The notes beneath the pieces are model-generated. The model saw only the letters and a program-made list of their open reading frames with translations. It was not told the origin of the DNA and did no database searches. The position numbers and the translations under genes were made by a program. Source: Enterobacteriaceae bacterium (lineage in GTDB: Bacteria > Pseudomonadota > Gammaproteobacteria > Enterobacterales > Enterobacteriaceae). Taken from it: DNA of 64,000 nt. This document shows, one piece after another, positions 8,487 to 16,956 of the stretch (positions within the stretch are counted from its first letter, which is position 1; each line of letters begins with the position of its first letter). The stretch lies in NCBI GenBank assembly GCA_902363335.1, contig CABIZV010000002.1, forward strand, positions 434,001-498,000. The letters run 5' to 3'.

Positions 8487-9548
8487 TTATATTTCTGAGT
8501 TTTTGTTTGATGGTTTAGGTAAAATCCATTTACCATCAGCATTCATTCCTTGCTTCCATTCTCCTGGCGGGAAGTTTTCCCCTGCAATAATTTGTCCAAA
8601 ATTATCAGTCCCATCTATTAACTTGTTTCTCATGAGATTGTTTGATAAACCACTTGCATCCAGGTAAGAAGCTACAACTCCAGGACCTGTTGCAGAAACA
8701 GTTACTAGATGTCTGAGTAATGGAACAGACCTTTTGCCCTCCCACATCAGATCATCAATAGTCAAGCCATCTCTGGAGAAATTGTTCATTAGCTTTGTTA
8801 GCTCACCTCTTCCTGTTGTTTTTCCGCACCCCATTTCAGGCACGACACCCTCATAAGGAGCAACCGCCGCATTAAGCATTTTTTCAATTCCTTTCGAATG
8901 TTTTGGTGCCGCAATAACAGCATTTGAAAATCTAACACCTCGTTCGGTTTTCTCCTGAAAAATAAGACAATCAATTTCACCTGTACTGCTTTGCCTTTGC
9001 GCTTTTATTTCACCTAACGGATTTTTCATGGCGACATCTACATCCATATAAATACCGCCATGGTCTTTCAATACCGCCAGCCTCATGATATCTGACGCTG
9101 CTGCATAGTTTTTGAAATTGTTATCAGTACATTCTCGACTAATTGCAGCTGCAACTTTTGTTGATAAATTTGGTTGTTTAATATTAATTCTAGCCAATAT
9201 GGCTTTACTATATCCTGCATTTAAAATTTGATTTTTTATCTTTTCAGGATTGTCTGACCATAGCGTAATTTTATACTCTGGATTTTGTTTTGATGCATTA
9301 ATAATATTATGCATAGCTATATTAGGAACTTCTTTCTCACCTAACCATATATAGTGAATTTCTTTTGGAATGCTGTTAACACTGCCGTTTAAACTTTCCC
9401 CCAGTTTTTTTAACGTTGGAATGTCATTCCCTTGCCTAATGCCGATAATATTTTCTGCTATCTTTGATTTTGTGCTTTCGCTGATTTTTCCATTAATCAT
9501 TCCGGTGTTCTGAAGTGGGGATAATCCATTGCTATTACTTATATTCAT
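8487..9548 (-). CDS. Toxin-B-like DXD glycosyltransferase, candidate effector
   Basis: A 353-residue protein with the catalytic core of large clostridial toxin-type glycosyltransferases (GT44/DXD sugar-binding family). IPKEIHYIWLG at 60-70 is the first strand. ASDIMRLAVLKDHGGIYMDVD at 151-171 contains the conserved SD..R and the metal/UDP-sugar-binding DVD (169-171). Such enzymes put a sugar on host proteins, classically Rho GTPases, using UDP-sugars and Mn. Here the N-terminal 58 residues are Ser/Asn-rich with no signal peptide, as in type III effectors. It lacks the autoprotease and translocation domains of the toxins. An AAGGTAG ribosome site precedes ATG. It is convergent with the polyproline repeat gene. 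Target and secretion route are inferred. Confidence 0.75.
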   Translation of the reverse strand: MNISNSNGLSPLQNTGMINGKISESTKSKIAENIIGIRQGNDIPTLKKLGESLNGSVNSIPKEIHYIWLGEKEVPNIAMHNIINASKQNPEYKITLWSDNPEKIKNQILNAGYSKAILARINIKQPNLSTKVAAAISRECTDNNFKNYAAASDIMRLAVLKDHGGIYMDVDVAMKNPLGEIKAQRQSSTGEIDCLIFQEKTERGVRFSNAVIAAPKHSKGIEKMLNAAVAPYEGVVPEMGCGKTTGRGELTKLMNNFSRDGLTIDDLMWEGKRSVPLLRHLVTVSATGPGVVASYLDASGLSNNLMRNKLIDGTDNFGQIIAGENFPPGEWKQGMNADGKWILPKPSNKNSEI

Positions 9549-9693
9549 GCTTTACTACCTTGTTGAATTGATACATTAACGCTTTTTAACATACGATTGT
9601 GTGAATCTATTTCAAAATCCGCTCATAATAAATTACTCAGAACCTTCCGATACCTGCAGACGGTCAAGCTCAGCTTAACCAAAATAGAACCGC

Positions 9694-9951
9694 TTGTTTG
9701 GCGTCCCACAGTCGCCGGAAGAGGCCTATCTCAGTGAATTGATTTGGCATGAACTGATTAACGCACTCTCCGAGCTGCCCGAAGCACAACGCTTTGTGTT
9801 TGAAAAAACCGAGCTGGAAGGCTATAGCTTCAAAAAACTTTCGGAGGAAACGGGCGTTAGCGTTCAGGCGCTGCTGTCGCGTAAACACAAGGCCGTGCTG
9901 TATCTGCGGGCTCGCCTGCATACGCTTTATGATGAGCTGATGGGGGAGTGA
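9694..9951 (+). pseudogene. Remnant of an ECF-type sigma factor (region 4 only)
   Basis: The frame encodes about 85 residues matching the C-terminal half of a sigma-70-family factor: an ALSELPEAQRFVF segment, then the region 4.2 helix-turn-helix FKKLSEETGVSVQALLSRKHKAVLYLR. Region 2, which binds core polymerase and the -10 element, is missing. The frame starts at a TTG straight after an in-frame TAG, without a ribosome site. I read it as the tail of a broken gene at the right border of the low-GC effector region. Confidence 0.65.
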
Positions 9952-10000
9952 AGCTGATAAGGTAACCGGGTGATGGCTCGCCATAAGCAAGGCGCGAAAA

Positions 10001-10921
10001 TTATATCTGAGCTTCAATCGCAGCCATCATTGCGGGTAATTCGCTCACCAGTTTATCTATGGTGAGCCTGACTTTAAGAGAAAGGTGAGGCGTGCGCGGC
10101 CATACCGCATAAACAGGCCAGCTTCCCGAAGATCGATCTTTTAATATTTCTTTCAGGCTGCCGCTAACAAACTGCTCTCTGACAAGCCAGTAAGGCAGCC
10201 AGGCAATCCCACCCCCTGTGATTGCGATATTTTTTACCGCCTGCATGTCGTCCATCATGATTCTGGCTGGAGGCGTTATTTCGGTCATTTCACCTTTTTC
10301 ATTTTTTATCTGCCACTTCAGAACGCGACCCGAGCGGGTGTAAGTAACAGCTTCATGGTGCTTTAGTTCCTCTGATGAGGCAGGTTCGCCAGCTTGCCTG
10401 AGATAATCCGGGGAAGCACAAAAAACCATCGTGTGAGAGGCCAGCTTGCGGGCCACCAGACTGCTGCTGTCAGCCAGCGTGCCGATTCTGACCGCCAGAT
10501 CAAAACCTTCTTCAGACAAATCAACCGGTCTATCGCTAAAAGAAATTTCCAGTTCCAGTTTTGGATGTTCTTTTGCGAGTGCTGACAATAACGGAGAAAT
10601 GCAGAAGTGTCCGAGCAGAACCGGCACAGAGACTCTCAGTTTTCCGCTTGCCTGGAGTTTGCCACTTTCCAGAATGTCCTCAGCTAATTTTATTTCATTC
10701 AGTGCGCGTCGGCAGGACTCATAATAAAGCGAGCCTTCGTCGGTCAGACTCTGACTGCGGGTGGTACGGTTAAAAAGGGTGACGCCGAGCCTCTCTTCAA
10801 GCGGGGATATCGTTTTCGCCACCGCCGATCGGGTGACGTGAAGTTTTTCAGCGGCTTGAGAGAAACTGGAAGATTCAGCTGCGGTCACAAAAACAGGAAT
10901 GCTGTTCATCTCGCTTTTCAT
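10001..10921 (-). CDS. LysR-family transcriptional regulator
   Basis: A 306-residue LTTR. The N-terminal winged HTH is clear (SSFSQAAEKLHVTRSAVAKTI at about 16-36, then LEERLGVTLFNRTTR), and residues 90-300 form the substrate-binding effector domain. It is divergent from the adjacent dehydrogenase gene with a gap of about 105 bases, the usual LTTR arrangement, so it probably controls that gene and itself from the shared region. The inducer is unknown. Confidence 0.9.
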   Translation of the reverse strand: MKSEMNSIPVFVTAAESSSFSQAAEKLHVTRSAVAKTISPLEERLGVTLFNRTTRSQSLTDEGSLYYESCRRALNEIKLAEDILESGKLQASGKLRVSVPVLLGHFCISPLLSALAKEHPKLELEISFSDRPVDLSEEGFDLAVRIGTLADSSSLVARKLASHTMVFCASPDYLRQAGEPASSEELKHHEAVTYTRSGRVLKWQIKNEKGEMTEITPPARIMMDDMQAVKNIAITGGGIAWLPYWLVREQFVSGSLKEILKDRSSGSWPVYAVWPRTPHLSLKVRLTIDKLVSELPAMMAAIEAQI

Positions 10922-11026
10922 ATTGTCGCCCTGGAGGAATCAATAGGAAGAAATAGTATCGTCACTGTCATTTAACAGGCAATGGTAAAGTTCTGGCTAT
11001 CTGTTATTTATTACTCAGGAATGTTG

Positions 11027-12052
11027 ATGAAAAGCACAATGAAACGCTGGGCATTAAATGAAATTGGACGTCAGAATCTGAAGCTTACAGAAGCTGAAAT
11101 ACCTACGCCTGGCCCAAACGAAGTTCTTGTCCGGGTAAATGCCGTTTCCCTCAACTTTCGCGACAAAGTGATCATTGAAGGCGGAATGGGTAACGGTATG
11201 CCTATGCCCTTTACGCCCGGCTCTGATATGGCGGGCGTGGTTGAGGCGGTAGGCCCAGGCACAACCCGCTTTAGGCCTGGGGATCGCGTTATCTCATCTT
11301 TCAACGCTGACTGGATTGACGGAAAGCTCAACAACAATGCCAAAAATCCGCACTACAACACCGTAGGCTACGCGTTCCAGGGCGTGCTGGCTGAGTATGT
11401 GGTCATGAGTGAAGAGTGGCTGGTCAAAGCCCCTCAGACGCTTACCGATGCTGAAGCCAGCACGCTGGTCTGCGCTGGACTGACGGCCTGGTTTGCTTTG
11501 ATTGAGCGCGGTGGCCTTCGTGCTGGCGAAACTGTCCTTGTTCAGGGCACCGGCGGTGTGGCACTTTTCGCGCTGCAGATAGCTAAAGCTGTGGGGGCTG
11601 ACGTTTTCGTGACCTCATCCAGCGATGAGAAGCTGGCAGCGGCGGCGGCGCTCGGTGCCGATCATGGTATTAACCGTAAAAAAGGGGACTGGGTCGAAAC
11701 CCTGTACCAACTGACGAATGACCGAGGCATCGATCACGTTGTCGATACGGTGGGAGGACGTAACTTTGCCGACTCTGTTCGCGCGGTAGCGTCACATGGG
11801 CGGATCTCCCTGATTGGAATGATGGACACGCACGATACTTCAGCGCCGGGTGCCATGGTGCTGATGAAATCTCCGACTATTCAGGGCATTGGCGTGGGCC
11901 ATCGCCGGGCGCTTGAAGATTTTGTCCGCGCCGTTGACTCGGTCAAATTGAAACCGGTTATAGACAAATCATACCGCTTCAATGAATTGCCGGAAGCACT
12001 TGAACATCTCGATCAAGGTGCCTTCGGTAAAATCGTTATCAACGTCGGTTGA
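11027..12052 (+). CDS. Zinc-type alcohol dehydrogenase-like / quinone oxidoreductase family protein
   Basis: A 341-residue medium-chain dehydrogenase/reductase. The N-terminal GroES-like domain (VSLNFRDKVIIEGG, then PFTPGSDMAGVVEAVG) is followed by a Rossmann domain with GTGGVALFALQIAK. The structural-zinc cysteine cluster and usual catalytic Cys of zinc ADHs are absent, which favours an NADPH:quinone or enal reductase-like role. I chose ATG 11027 because AGGA sits six bases upstream; ATG 11021 and the ATG at 10982 are in frame but badly spaced. It is divergent from the LysR gene, which is its likely regulator. The substrate is unknown. Confidence 0.8.
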   Translation: MKSTMKRWALNEIGRQNLKLTEAEIPTPGPNEVLVRVNAVSLNFRDKVIIEGGMGNGMPMPFTPGSDMAGVVEAVGPGTTRFRPGDRVISSFNADWIDGKLNNNAKNPHYNTVGYAFQGVLAEYVVMSEEWLVKAPQTLTDAEASTLVCAGLTAWFALIERGGLRAGETVLVQGTGGVALFALQIAKAVGADVFVTSSSDEKLAAAAALGADHGINRKKGDWVETLYQLTNDRGIDHVVDTVGGRNFADSVRAVASHGRISLIGMMDTHDTSAPGAMVLMKSPTIQGIGVGHRRALEDFVRAVDSVKLKPVIDKSYRFNELPEALEHLDQGAFGKIVINVG

Positions 12053-12217
12053 TTGAAATAATGGTGGCAGAAGCGTTCTGCAAACGCTTCTGCTTATTAA
12101 AGTTCGGTGAACACTTCTTTGGCATCGCTCCAGACCTCATCTACTGGGCCACAAATCGGTGTTATCAGGAAATTGATATACTATTAAATACTTTAATTAA
12201 ATGTATTCAGGAAGTTT

Positions 12218-13639
12218 ATGTCCACCCATCTGGTCTGGTTCCGCGCTGATTTACGCTTGCATGACAATCTTGCCCTTGCCGCCGCCTGTCGTGATGCGAA
12301 TGCTCGGGTGCTGGCGCTCTTTGTTGCCACGCCGCAGCAGTGGGCTTTGCACGTTATGGCACCGCGCCAGGCGGCCTATATTGCCGCGCAGTTAAATGCA
12401 TTGCGGCAGGCGCTGGCGGAGAAAAATATCCCGTTGATTTTTGAGGAAGCGGATGATTTTACCGCGAGCGTAGAGGTGGTGAAAAAGGTCTGCCAGCAGC
12501 ACGATGTCACGCAGCTTTTCTACAACTACCAATATGAATTTAATGAGCGCGAACGTGATGCGGCGGTAGAACGCGCGCTGGAAGAGACGGTGTGCCAGGG
12601 TTTTGATGACAGCGTGATCCTGCCACCGGGAGCGGTGACGACCGGCAATCACGAGATGTACAAAGTCTTCACGCCGTATAAAAATGCCTGGCTGCGGCGT
12701 GTCCGCGAGCATTTGCCGGAATGCGTTCGTGCACCGGCCAAACGCAACGCGCCGACGGTGAAAGACGTCGATACCATTACGCTAAATTTCCCGCAACAGC
12801 CGTTTGATCCTGCGCTATTCCCGGTTGATGAGAACGCCGCGATTCATAAGCTTCGCCAATTCTGCCAGCAGTCGGCGGCGGAGTATGAAGACCAGCGTGA
12901 TTTCCCGGCGATTGAAGGCACCAGTCGACTCTCCGCCTGCTTGACCGTAGGCGTGCTTTCGCCGCGTCAGTGTCTGCATCGTTTGCTGGCGGAGCAGCCC
13001 GCCGCGCTCGACGGTGGTGCGGGCAGCGTCTGGCTTAACGAGCTTATCTGGCGCGAATTTTATCGTCATCTGATGACCTATAATCCGCGGCTGTGCAAAC
13101 ATCGTCCGTTTATTGACTGGACGGACAATGTGCGCTGGCAAGATGTGCCGGACGCGCTAAAGGCCTGGCAAGAGGGAAAAACCGGCTATCCGATAGTGGA
13201 TGCGGCGATGCGCCAGCTAAACGAAACCGGCTGGATGCATAACCGCCTGCGGATGATCGTGGCCAGCTTCCTGGTGAAAGACCTGCTCGTCGACTGGCGT
13301 GAAGGGGAGCGGTATTTTATGTCGCAGCTGGTGGATGGTTGCCTGGCGGCAAACAACGGCGGCTGGCAGTGGGCGGCCTCAACGGGCACCGATGCGGCAC
13401 CGTATTTTCGTATTTTTAACCCGACCACGCAGGGAGAACGCTTTGACAAAAGCGGGGCGTTTATCCGCCAATGGCTGCCTGAACTGAAAGCAGTGCCGGA
13501 AAAATTCATCCATCAACCGTGGGCGTGGGCCGATAAGCAGGGGATTGAACTAAACTATCCGCGGCCGATTGTCGATCACGCGAAGGCGAGGGTGGCGACG
13601 CTTGCCGCCTATGAATCGGCGAAAAAGCAGAGTGCGTGA
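12218..13639 (+). CDS. phrB: Deoxyribodipyrimidine photolyase
   Basis: A 473-residue class I CPD photolyase, equal in length to E. coli PhrB. The N-terminal alpha/beta antenna domain (STHLVWFRADLRLHDN) binds the folate chromophore. The C-terminal helical FAD domain carries WREFYRH, the NNGGWQWAASTGTDAAPYFRIFNP block, and GWMHNRLRMIVASFL. It repairs cyclobutane pyrimidine dimers in light. The ATG follows AGGAAGTTT. In E. coli ybgA lies just upstream and overlaps phrB; here ybgA is missing and the accessory region abuts phrB. Confidence 0.97.
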   Translation: MSTHLVWFRADLRLHDNLALAAACRDANARVLALFVATPQQWALHVMAPRQAAYIAAQLNALRQALAEKNIPLIFEEADDFTASVEVVKKVCQQHDVTQLFYNYQYEFNERERDAAVERALEETVCQGFDDSVILPPGAVTTGNHEMYKVFTPYKNAWLRRVREHLPECVRAPAKRNAPTVKDVDTITLNFPQQPFDPALFPVDENAAIHKLRQFCQQSAAEYEDQRDFPAIEGTSRLSACLTVGVLSPRQCLHRLLAEQPAALDGGAGSVWLNELIWREFYRHLMTYNPRLCKHRPFIDWTDNVRWQDVPDALKAWQEGKTGYPIVDAAMRQLNETGWMHNRLRMIVASFLVKDLLVDWREGERYFMSQLVDGCLAANNGGWQWAASTGTDAAPYFRIFNPTTQGERFDKSGAFIRQWLPELKAVPEKFIHQPWAWADKQGIELNYPRPIVDHAKARVATLAAYESAKKQSA

Positions 13640-13656
13640 ATAGGCTTTGGAGCATT

Positions 13657-13763
13657 CCCGGCGGCGCTGCGCTTGGCCGGGCTACTTTAAATTGCCGGAT
13701 GGCGGCTATGCCTTATCCGGCCTACAACTATCTGTAGCCCGGCCAAGCGCAGCGCCGCCGGGA
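13657..13763. repeat. REP/BIME palindromes between phrB and dtpD
   Basis: Two inverted copies of a CCCGGCGGCGCTGCGCTTGG-type element flank a GCCGGATGGCGGC...TTATCCGGCCTAC REP. They lie between convergent genes, where such elements stabilise mRNA 3' ends or bind DNA gyrase. The same CCCGGCGG unit is amplified after nei. Confidence 0.85.
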
Positions 13764-13777
13764 CGGGCACAGACCGC

Positions 13778-15259
13778 TTAAACTTCTGCCGCCAGGCGAC
13801 GGCTGCGGACTTTAAATGAATGATAAAGCCAGATAGCCAGCACCGCACCAACGCAGGCGACCGAACCCCAGGTGATTTGGCTAAACACGTCAATATAGGC
13901 GTTGATCGAGTAATCGACGGCCCCAGCGGCATCGAACGAGGCTTGCGAGGTTTGATCGGCAATCAGTCCCGCCACGTAGTTTGCCACCGCGCCTGAGAGC
14001 AGCATATAAATACCGGTCAGCACGCCGGTGACGCCAGGGATCTGAATCCGCGTAATCTGTGACATGGCAACCGGGTCGATGAACAGCTCCGCAAAGCCCA
14101 TTACCGACAGCCCGAGGAGCATCAGCGGCATAGACGAGTGACCGTACATTGCCGACCAGCGCGCGCTCAGCGTCAGAATACAGAAGCCCGCACTCATCAA
14201 CCCCAGACCCAGCGCATATTTTCCCCACACGCGCAGATCGCGGTTGCGGGTCACTTGCTCTTTAATCAACCATGCCAGCACCACGCCGCACAGCATCACG
14301 GCAAAGGCATTCACCGACTGGAACATAGCGGTTGGCACTTCATAACCCAGCACATTGCGGTTTACGAAGCGGTCGATGTACAGGCTGATTGAACTACCGC
14401 CCTGTTGCGCGAAGGCCCAGAACAGCAGGCTAAAGAAGGTCAGCACCATAATCAGACGCAGATCTTTACGCTGGTCGCTGGTCTCGGCGCGACGATAAAT
14501 TCTTGCCAGAACCGCAAGGCCAATAACCGAGGCCACAATCAGGGCATACACCGACCACTCCTGCCAGAACAGCACGGTAATAAACAGCGGTGCAACAACC
14601 AGCAGCGCCAGTAGCCAGCCCCAGTTTGGCAGCAGGAAATTTTTCGCGTGCAGGACTTCTTTATTCACCCCACGGGTGTGAGCGAAGTGGTGACGACCGC
14701 TGATGAAAATAACCAAACCGGCCAGCATACCTACCGCGGCAAGAGTAAAGCCCATCGCCCAGCTATACTGTTCCTGAGCAAAACCGCAGGCAATAGGGGC
14801 GATAATAGAGCCCACGTTACCCGCCGCGTACATCAGCGAGAAGCCGCCGTCGCGACGTGGGTCGGTCGGTTCATACAACTCGCCCAGCAGGCAGCTCACG
14901 TTTGATTTAAACAGCCCATAACCGCAGACAATAATCGCCAGCGACAGGTAAAGGAACATAGGCGCCACTTCACTGGCCCCCAGCACCATATGGCCGATGA
15001 CCATAAGTAGCGCGCCAATCATCACCGCCACGCGGTTACCGAGGACTTTATCCGCCAGGTAGCCGCCCAGAATAGGCGTCACGTACACCAGCGAACAGTA
15101 GGCGCTGAACAGCTCATATGCGTGAGTATCGTTATATTTGAGTTGGTTGGTGAGATACAAAATCAGCAGCGCGCGCATGCCGTAGAAACTGAAGTATTCC
15201 CAAATTTGCAAAGCCACGACGTAGTAAATCGCCTTAGGCTGTGATTGTGTTTTATTCAT
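13778..15259 (-). CDS. dtpD: Dipeptide/tripeptide:H+ symporter DtpD
   Basis: A 493-residue POT/PTR2-family major facilitator, equal in length to E. coli DtpD (YbgH). The PTR2 signature FYGMRALLILYLTNQL is in the first membrane helix, and the second motif (FKSNVSCLLGELY, then DGGFSLMYAAGNVGS) is intact. About 14 membrane helices are expected. It imports di- and tripeptides with protons across the inner membrane. ATG 15259 matches the family start; an upstream in-frame ATG at 15292 is less likely. It is divergent from ybgI. Confidence 0.95.
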   Translation of the reverse strand: MNKTQSQPKAIYYVVALQIWEYFSFYGMRALLILYLTNQLKYNDTHAYELFSAYCSLVYVTPILGGYLADKVLGNRVAVMIGALLMVIGHMVLGASEVAPMFLYLSLAIIVCGYGLFKSNVSCLLGELYEPTDPRRDGGFSLMYAAGNVGSIIAPIACGFAQEQYSWAMGFTLAAVGMLAGLVIFISGRHHFAHTRGVNKEVLHAKNFLLPNWGWLLALLVVAPLFITVLFWQEWSVYALIVASVIGLAVLARIYRRAETSDQRKDLRLIMVLTFFSLLFWAFAQQGGSSISLYIDRFVNRNVLGYEVPTAMFQSVNAFAVMLCGVVLAWLIKEQVTRNRDLRVWGKYALGLGLMSAGFCILTLSARWSAMYGHSSMPLMLLGLSVMGFAELFIDPVAMSQITRIQIPGVTGVLTGIYMLLSGAVANYVAGLIADQTSQASFDAAGAVDYSINAYIDVFSQITWGSVACVGAVLAIWLYHSFKVRSRRLAAEV

Positions 15260-15540
15260 TGCACATCTGACCTCAAACCCTCGGCACGCCATGCTGCGTA
15301 AGGTTTTGTTTCGATAATGTAATAATACGATGAAAATCGTATTATCTTTGTAATATGCGGTATGGTTGCATAAATATACATGAAGTTAGTCGCATAAAAA
15401 CAGCGAAATTGTGTTGCTTAAGCACTAATTGCGCGTATTTAAGCGGTCAAGGTGGAGGCGTGACGAATTGCGTATCGACGCAACGGCCAGAGAACGCTAT
15501 TTTATTCTGTAGTCACGCCGCAATGGCGAAGGGAGCGATG

Positions 15541-16284
15541 ATGAAAAATACCGAACTAGAACAACTGATTAATGAAAAACTCAACAGCGCCGCCTTTAGC
15601 GATTACGCGCCTAACGGCCTGCAAGTTGAAGGGCGCGACATGGTGCAAAAAATTGTCACCGGCGTCACCGCCAGTCAGGCGCTCATTGATGAAGCGGTGC
15701 GCCAGCAGGCGGATGCGGTGATCGTGCATCACGGATACTTCTGGAAAGGCGAATCGCCGGTCATTCGCGGAATGAAGCGTAATCGCCTGAAGGCACTGCT
15801 GGAAAATGATATCAACCTCTACGGCTGGCATTTACCGCTGGATGCGCATCCTGAGTTAGGCAATAACGCGCAACTGGCGCAATTGTTGGGAATCAATGTG
15901 CAAGGTGAGATTGAAGCGCTGGTGCCGTGGGGGGAACTGTCGATGCCGGTGTCGGGCCTTGAACTGGCATCGTGGATTGAAGCGCGCCTGGGCCGCAAAC
16001 CGCTGTGGAGCGGCGATACCGGGCCGGATAAGGTTCAGCGTGTCGCCTGGTGTACCGGCGGTGGCCAGGGCTTTATCGATAGCGCGGCACGTTTTGGCGT
16101 AGATGCTTTTATTACCGGTGAAGTCTCTGAACAGACGATTCATTCCGCCCGCGAGCAGGGGCTTCATTTTTACGCAGCCGGTCACCACGCGACCGAACGC
16201 GGCGGCATTCGCGCATTGAGCGAATGGCTGAACGAAACGACTGACCTGGATGTCACCTTCATTGATATCCCCAACCCGGCCTGA
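15541..16284 (+). CDS. ybgI: Nif3-like dinuclear metal-binding protein YbgI
   Basis: A 247-residue NIF3/DUF34 family protein, same length as E. coli YbgI. Metal-ligand motifs HHGYFWKG and GWHLPLDAHPELGNN, and the C-terminal GHHATERGG, are intact. E. coli YbgI forms a toroidal hexamer with a di-metal site; its biological reaction is unsettled, with a hydrolase role in cofactor metabolism proposed. I start at ATG 15541 after AGGGAGCGATG; the frame extends upstream without homology. It is followed at 15 bases by pxpB, so it may be co-transcribed with the oxoprolinase genes. Confidence 0.95.
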   Translation: MKNTELEQLINEKLNSAAFSDYAPNGLQVEGRDMVQKIVTGVTASQALIDEAVRQQADAVIVHHGYFWKGESPVIRGMKRNRLKALLENDINLYGWHLPLDAHPELGNNAQLAQLLGINVQGEIEALVPWGELSMPVSGLELASWIEARLGRKPLWSGDTGPDKVQRVAWCTGGGQGFIDSAARFGVDAFITGEVSEQTIHSAREQGLHFYAAGHHATERGGIRALSEWLNETTDLDVTFIDIPNPA

Positions 16285-16299
16285 TAACGAGGATATAAA

Positions 16300-16956
16300 G
16301 TGCAGCGAGCGCGTTGTTATTTATTAGGCGAGACGGCGGTGGTGCTGGAGCTGGAACCGCCGGTCACGCTGATCACGCAAAAGCGGATCTGGCGTTTAGC
16401 CCAGCGTGCGGCCGAAATGCCGGGCGTAGTGGATGCCATTCCGGGAATGAATAATATCACGGTCACCCTGCGCGACCCGCAGGCTCAGGCGCTCGATGCG
16501 ATTGAGCGTTTGCAGCGCTGGTGGGAAGAGAGCGAAGCGCTGGAGCCTGAATCCAGATTTATGGAAATTCCGGTCGTCTACGGCGCAGAGCATGGCCCGG
16601 ATCTCGCGAAGGTTGCTGAACTCAGCGGCCTGACGCCAAAACAGGTGGTTGAACTGCATGCCTCGGTAGATTACGTGGTGTGGTTCCTTGGCTTCCAGCC
16701 CGGTTTCCCTTATTTAGGCGGGCTGCCGGAGCGGCTGGCTATGCCGCGTCGCGCCGAACCACGCTTGCAGGTTCCTGCCGGTTCGGTCGGCATTGGCGGG
16801 GCGCAAACGGGCATTTATCCGCTGGCAACCCCTGGCGGATGGCAGTTGATCGGGCGCACGCCGCTGGCGCTGTTCGCGCCAAATCGTGATGATCCCGTGT
16901 TGCTCCATCCGGGTGATAGCGTGCGTTTTGTCCCGCAAAAGGAGGGAATATGCTGA
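16300..16956 (+). CDS. pxpB: 5-oxoprolinase subunit PxpB
   Basis: A 218-residue protein of the KipI/allophanate hydrolase subunit 1 family (formerly YbgJ). The conserved FLGFQPGFPYLGGL and GSVGIGGAQTGIYP blocks are present. With PxpA and PxpC it forms the prokaryotic ATP-dependent 5-oxoprolinase, which opens 5-oxo-L-proline to L-glutamate. It starts with GTG after an ACGAGG site and overlaps pxpC by seven bases. Confidence 0.95.
   Translation: MQRARCYLLGETAVVLELEPPVTLITQKRIWRLAQRAAEMPGVVDAIPGMNNITVTLRDPQAQALDAIERLQRWWEESEALEPESRFMEIPVVYGAEHGPDLAKVAELSGLTPKQVVELHASVDYVVWFLGFQPGFPYLGGLPERLAMPRRAEPRLQVPAGSVGIGGAQTGIYPLATPGGWQLIGRTPLALFAPNRDDPVLLHPGDSVRFVPQKEGIC

Noticed and set aside
12049..12249. 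66-codon frame between the dehydrogenase and phrB, considered as a ybgA remnant
   Set aside because: Its sequence does not resemble ybgA and it overlaps the phrB start; no ribosome site.
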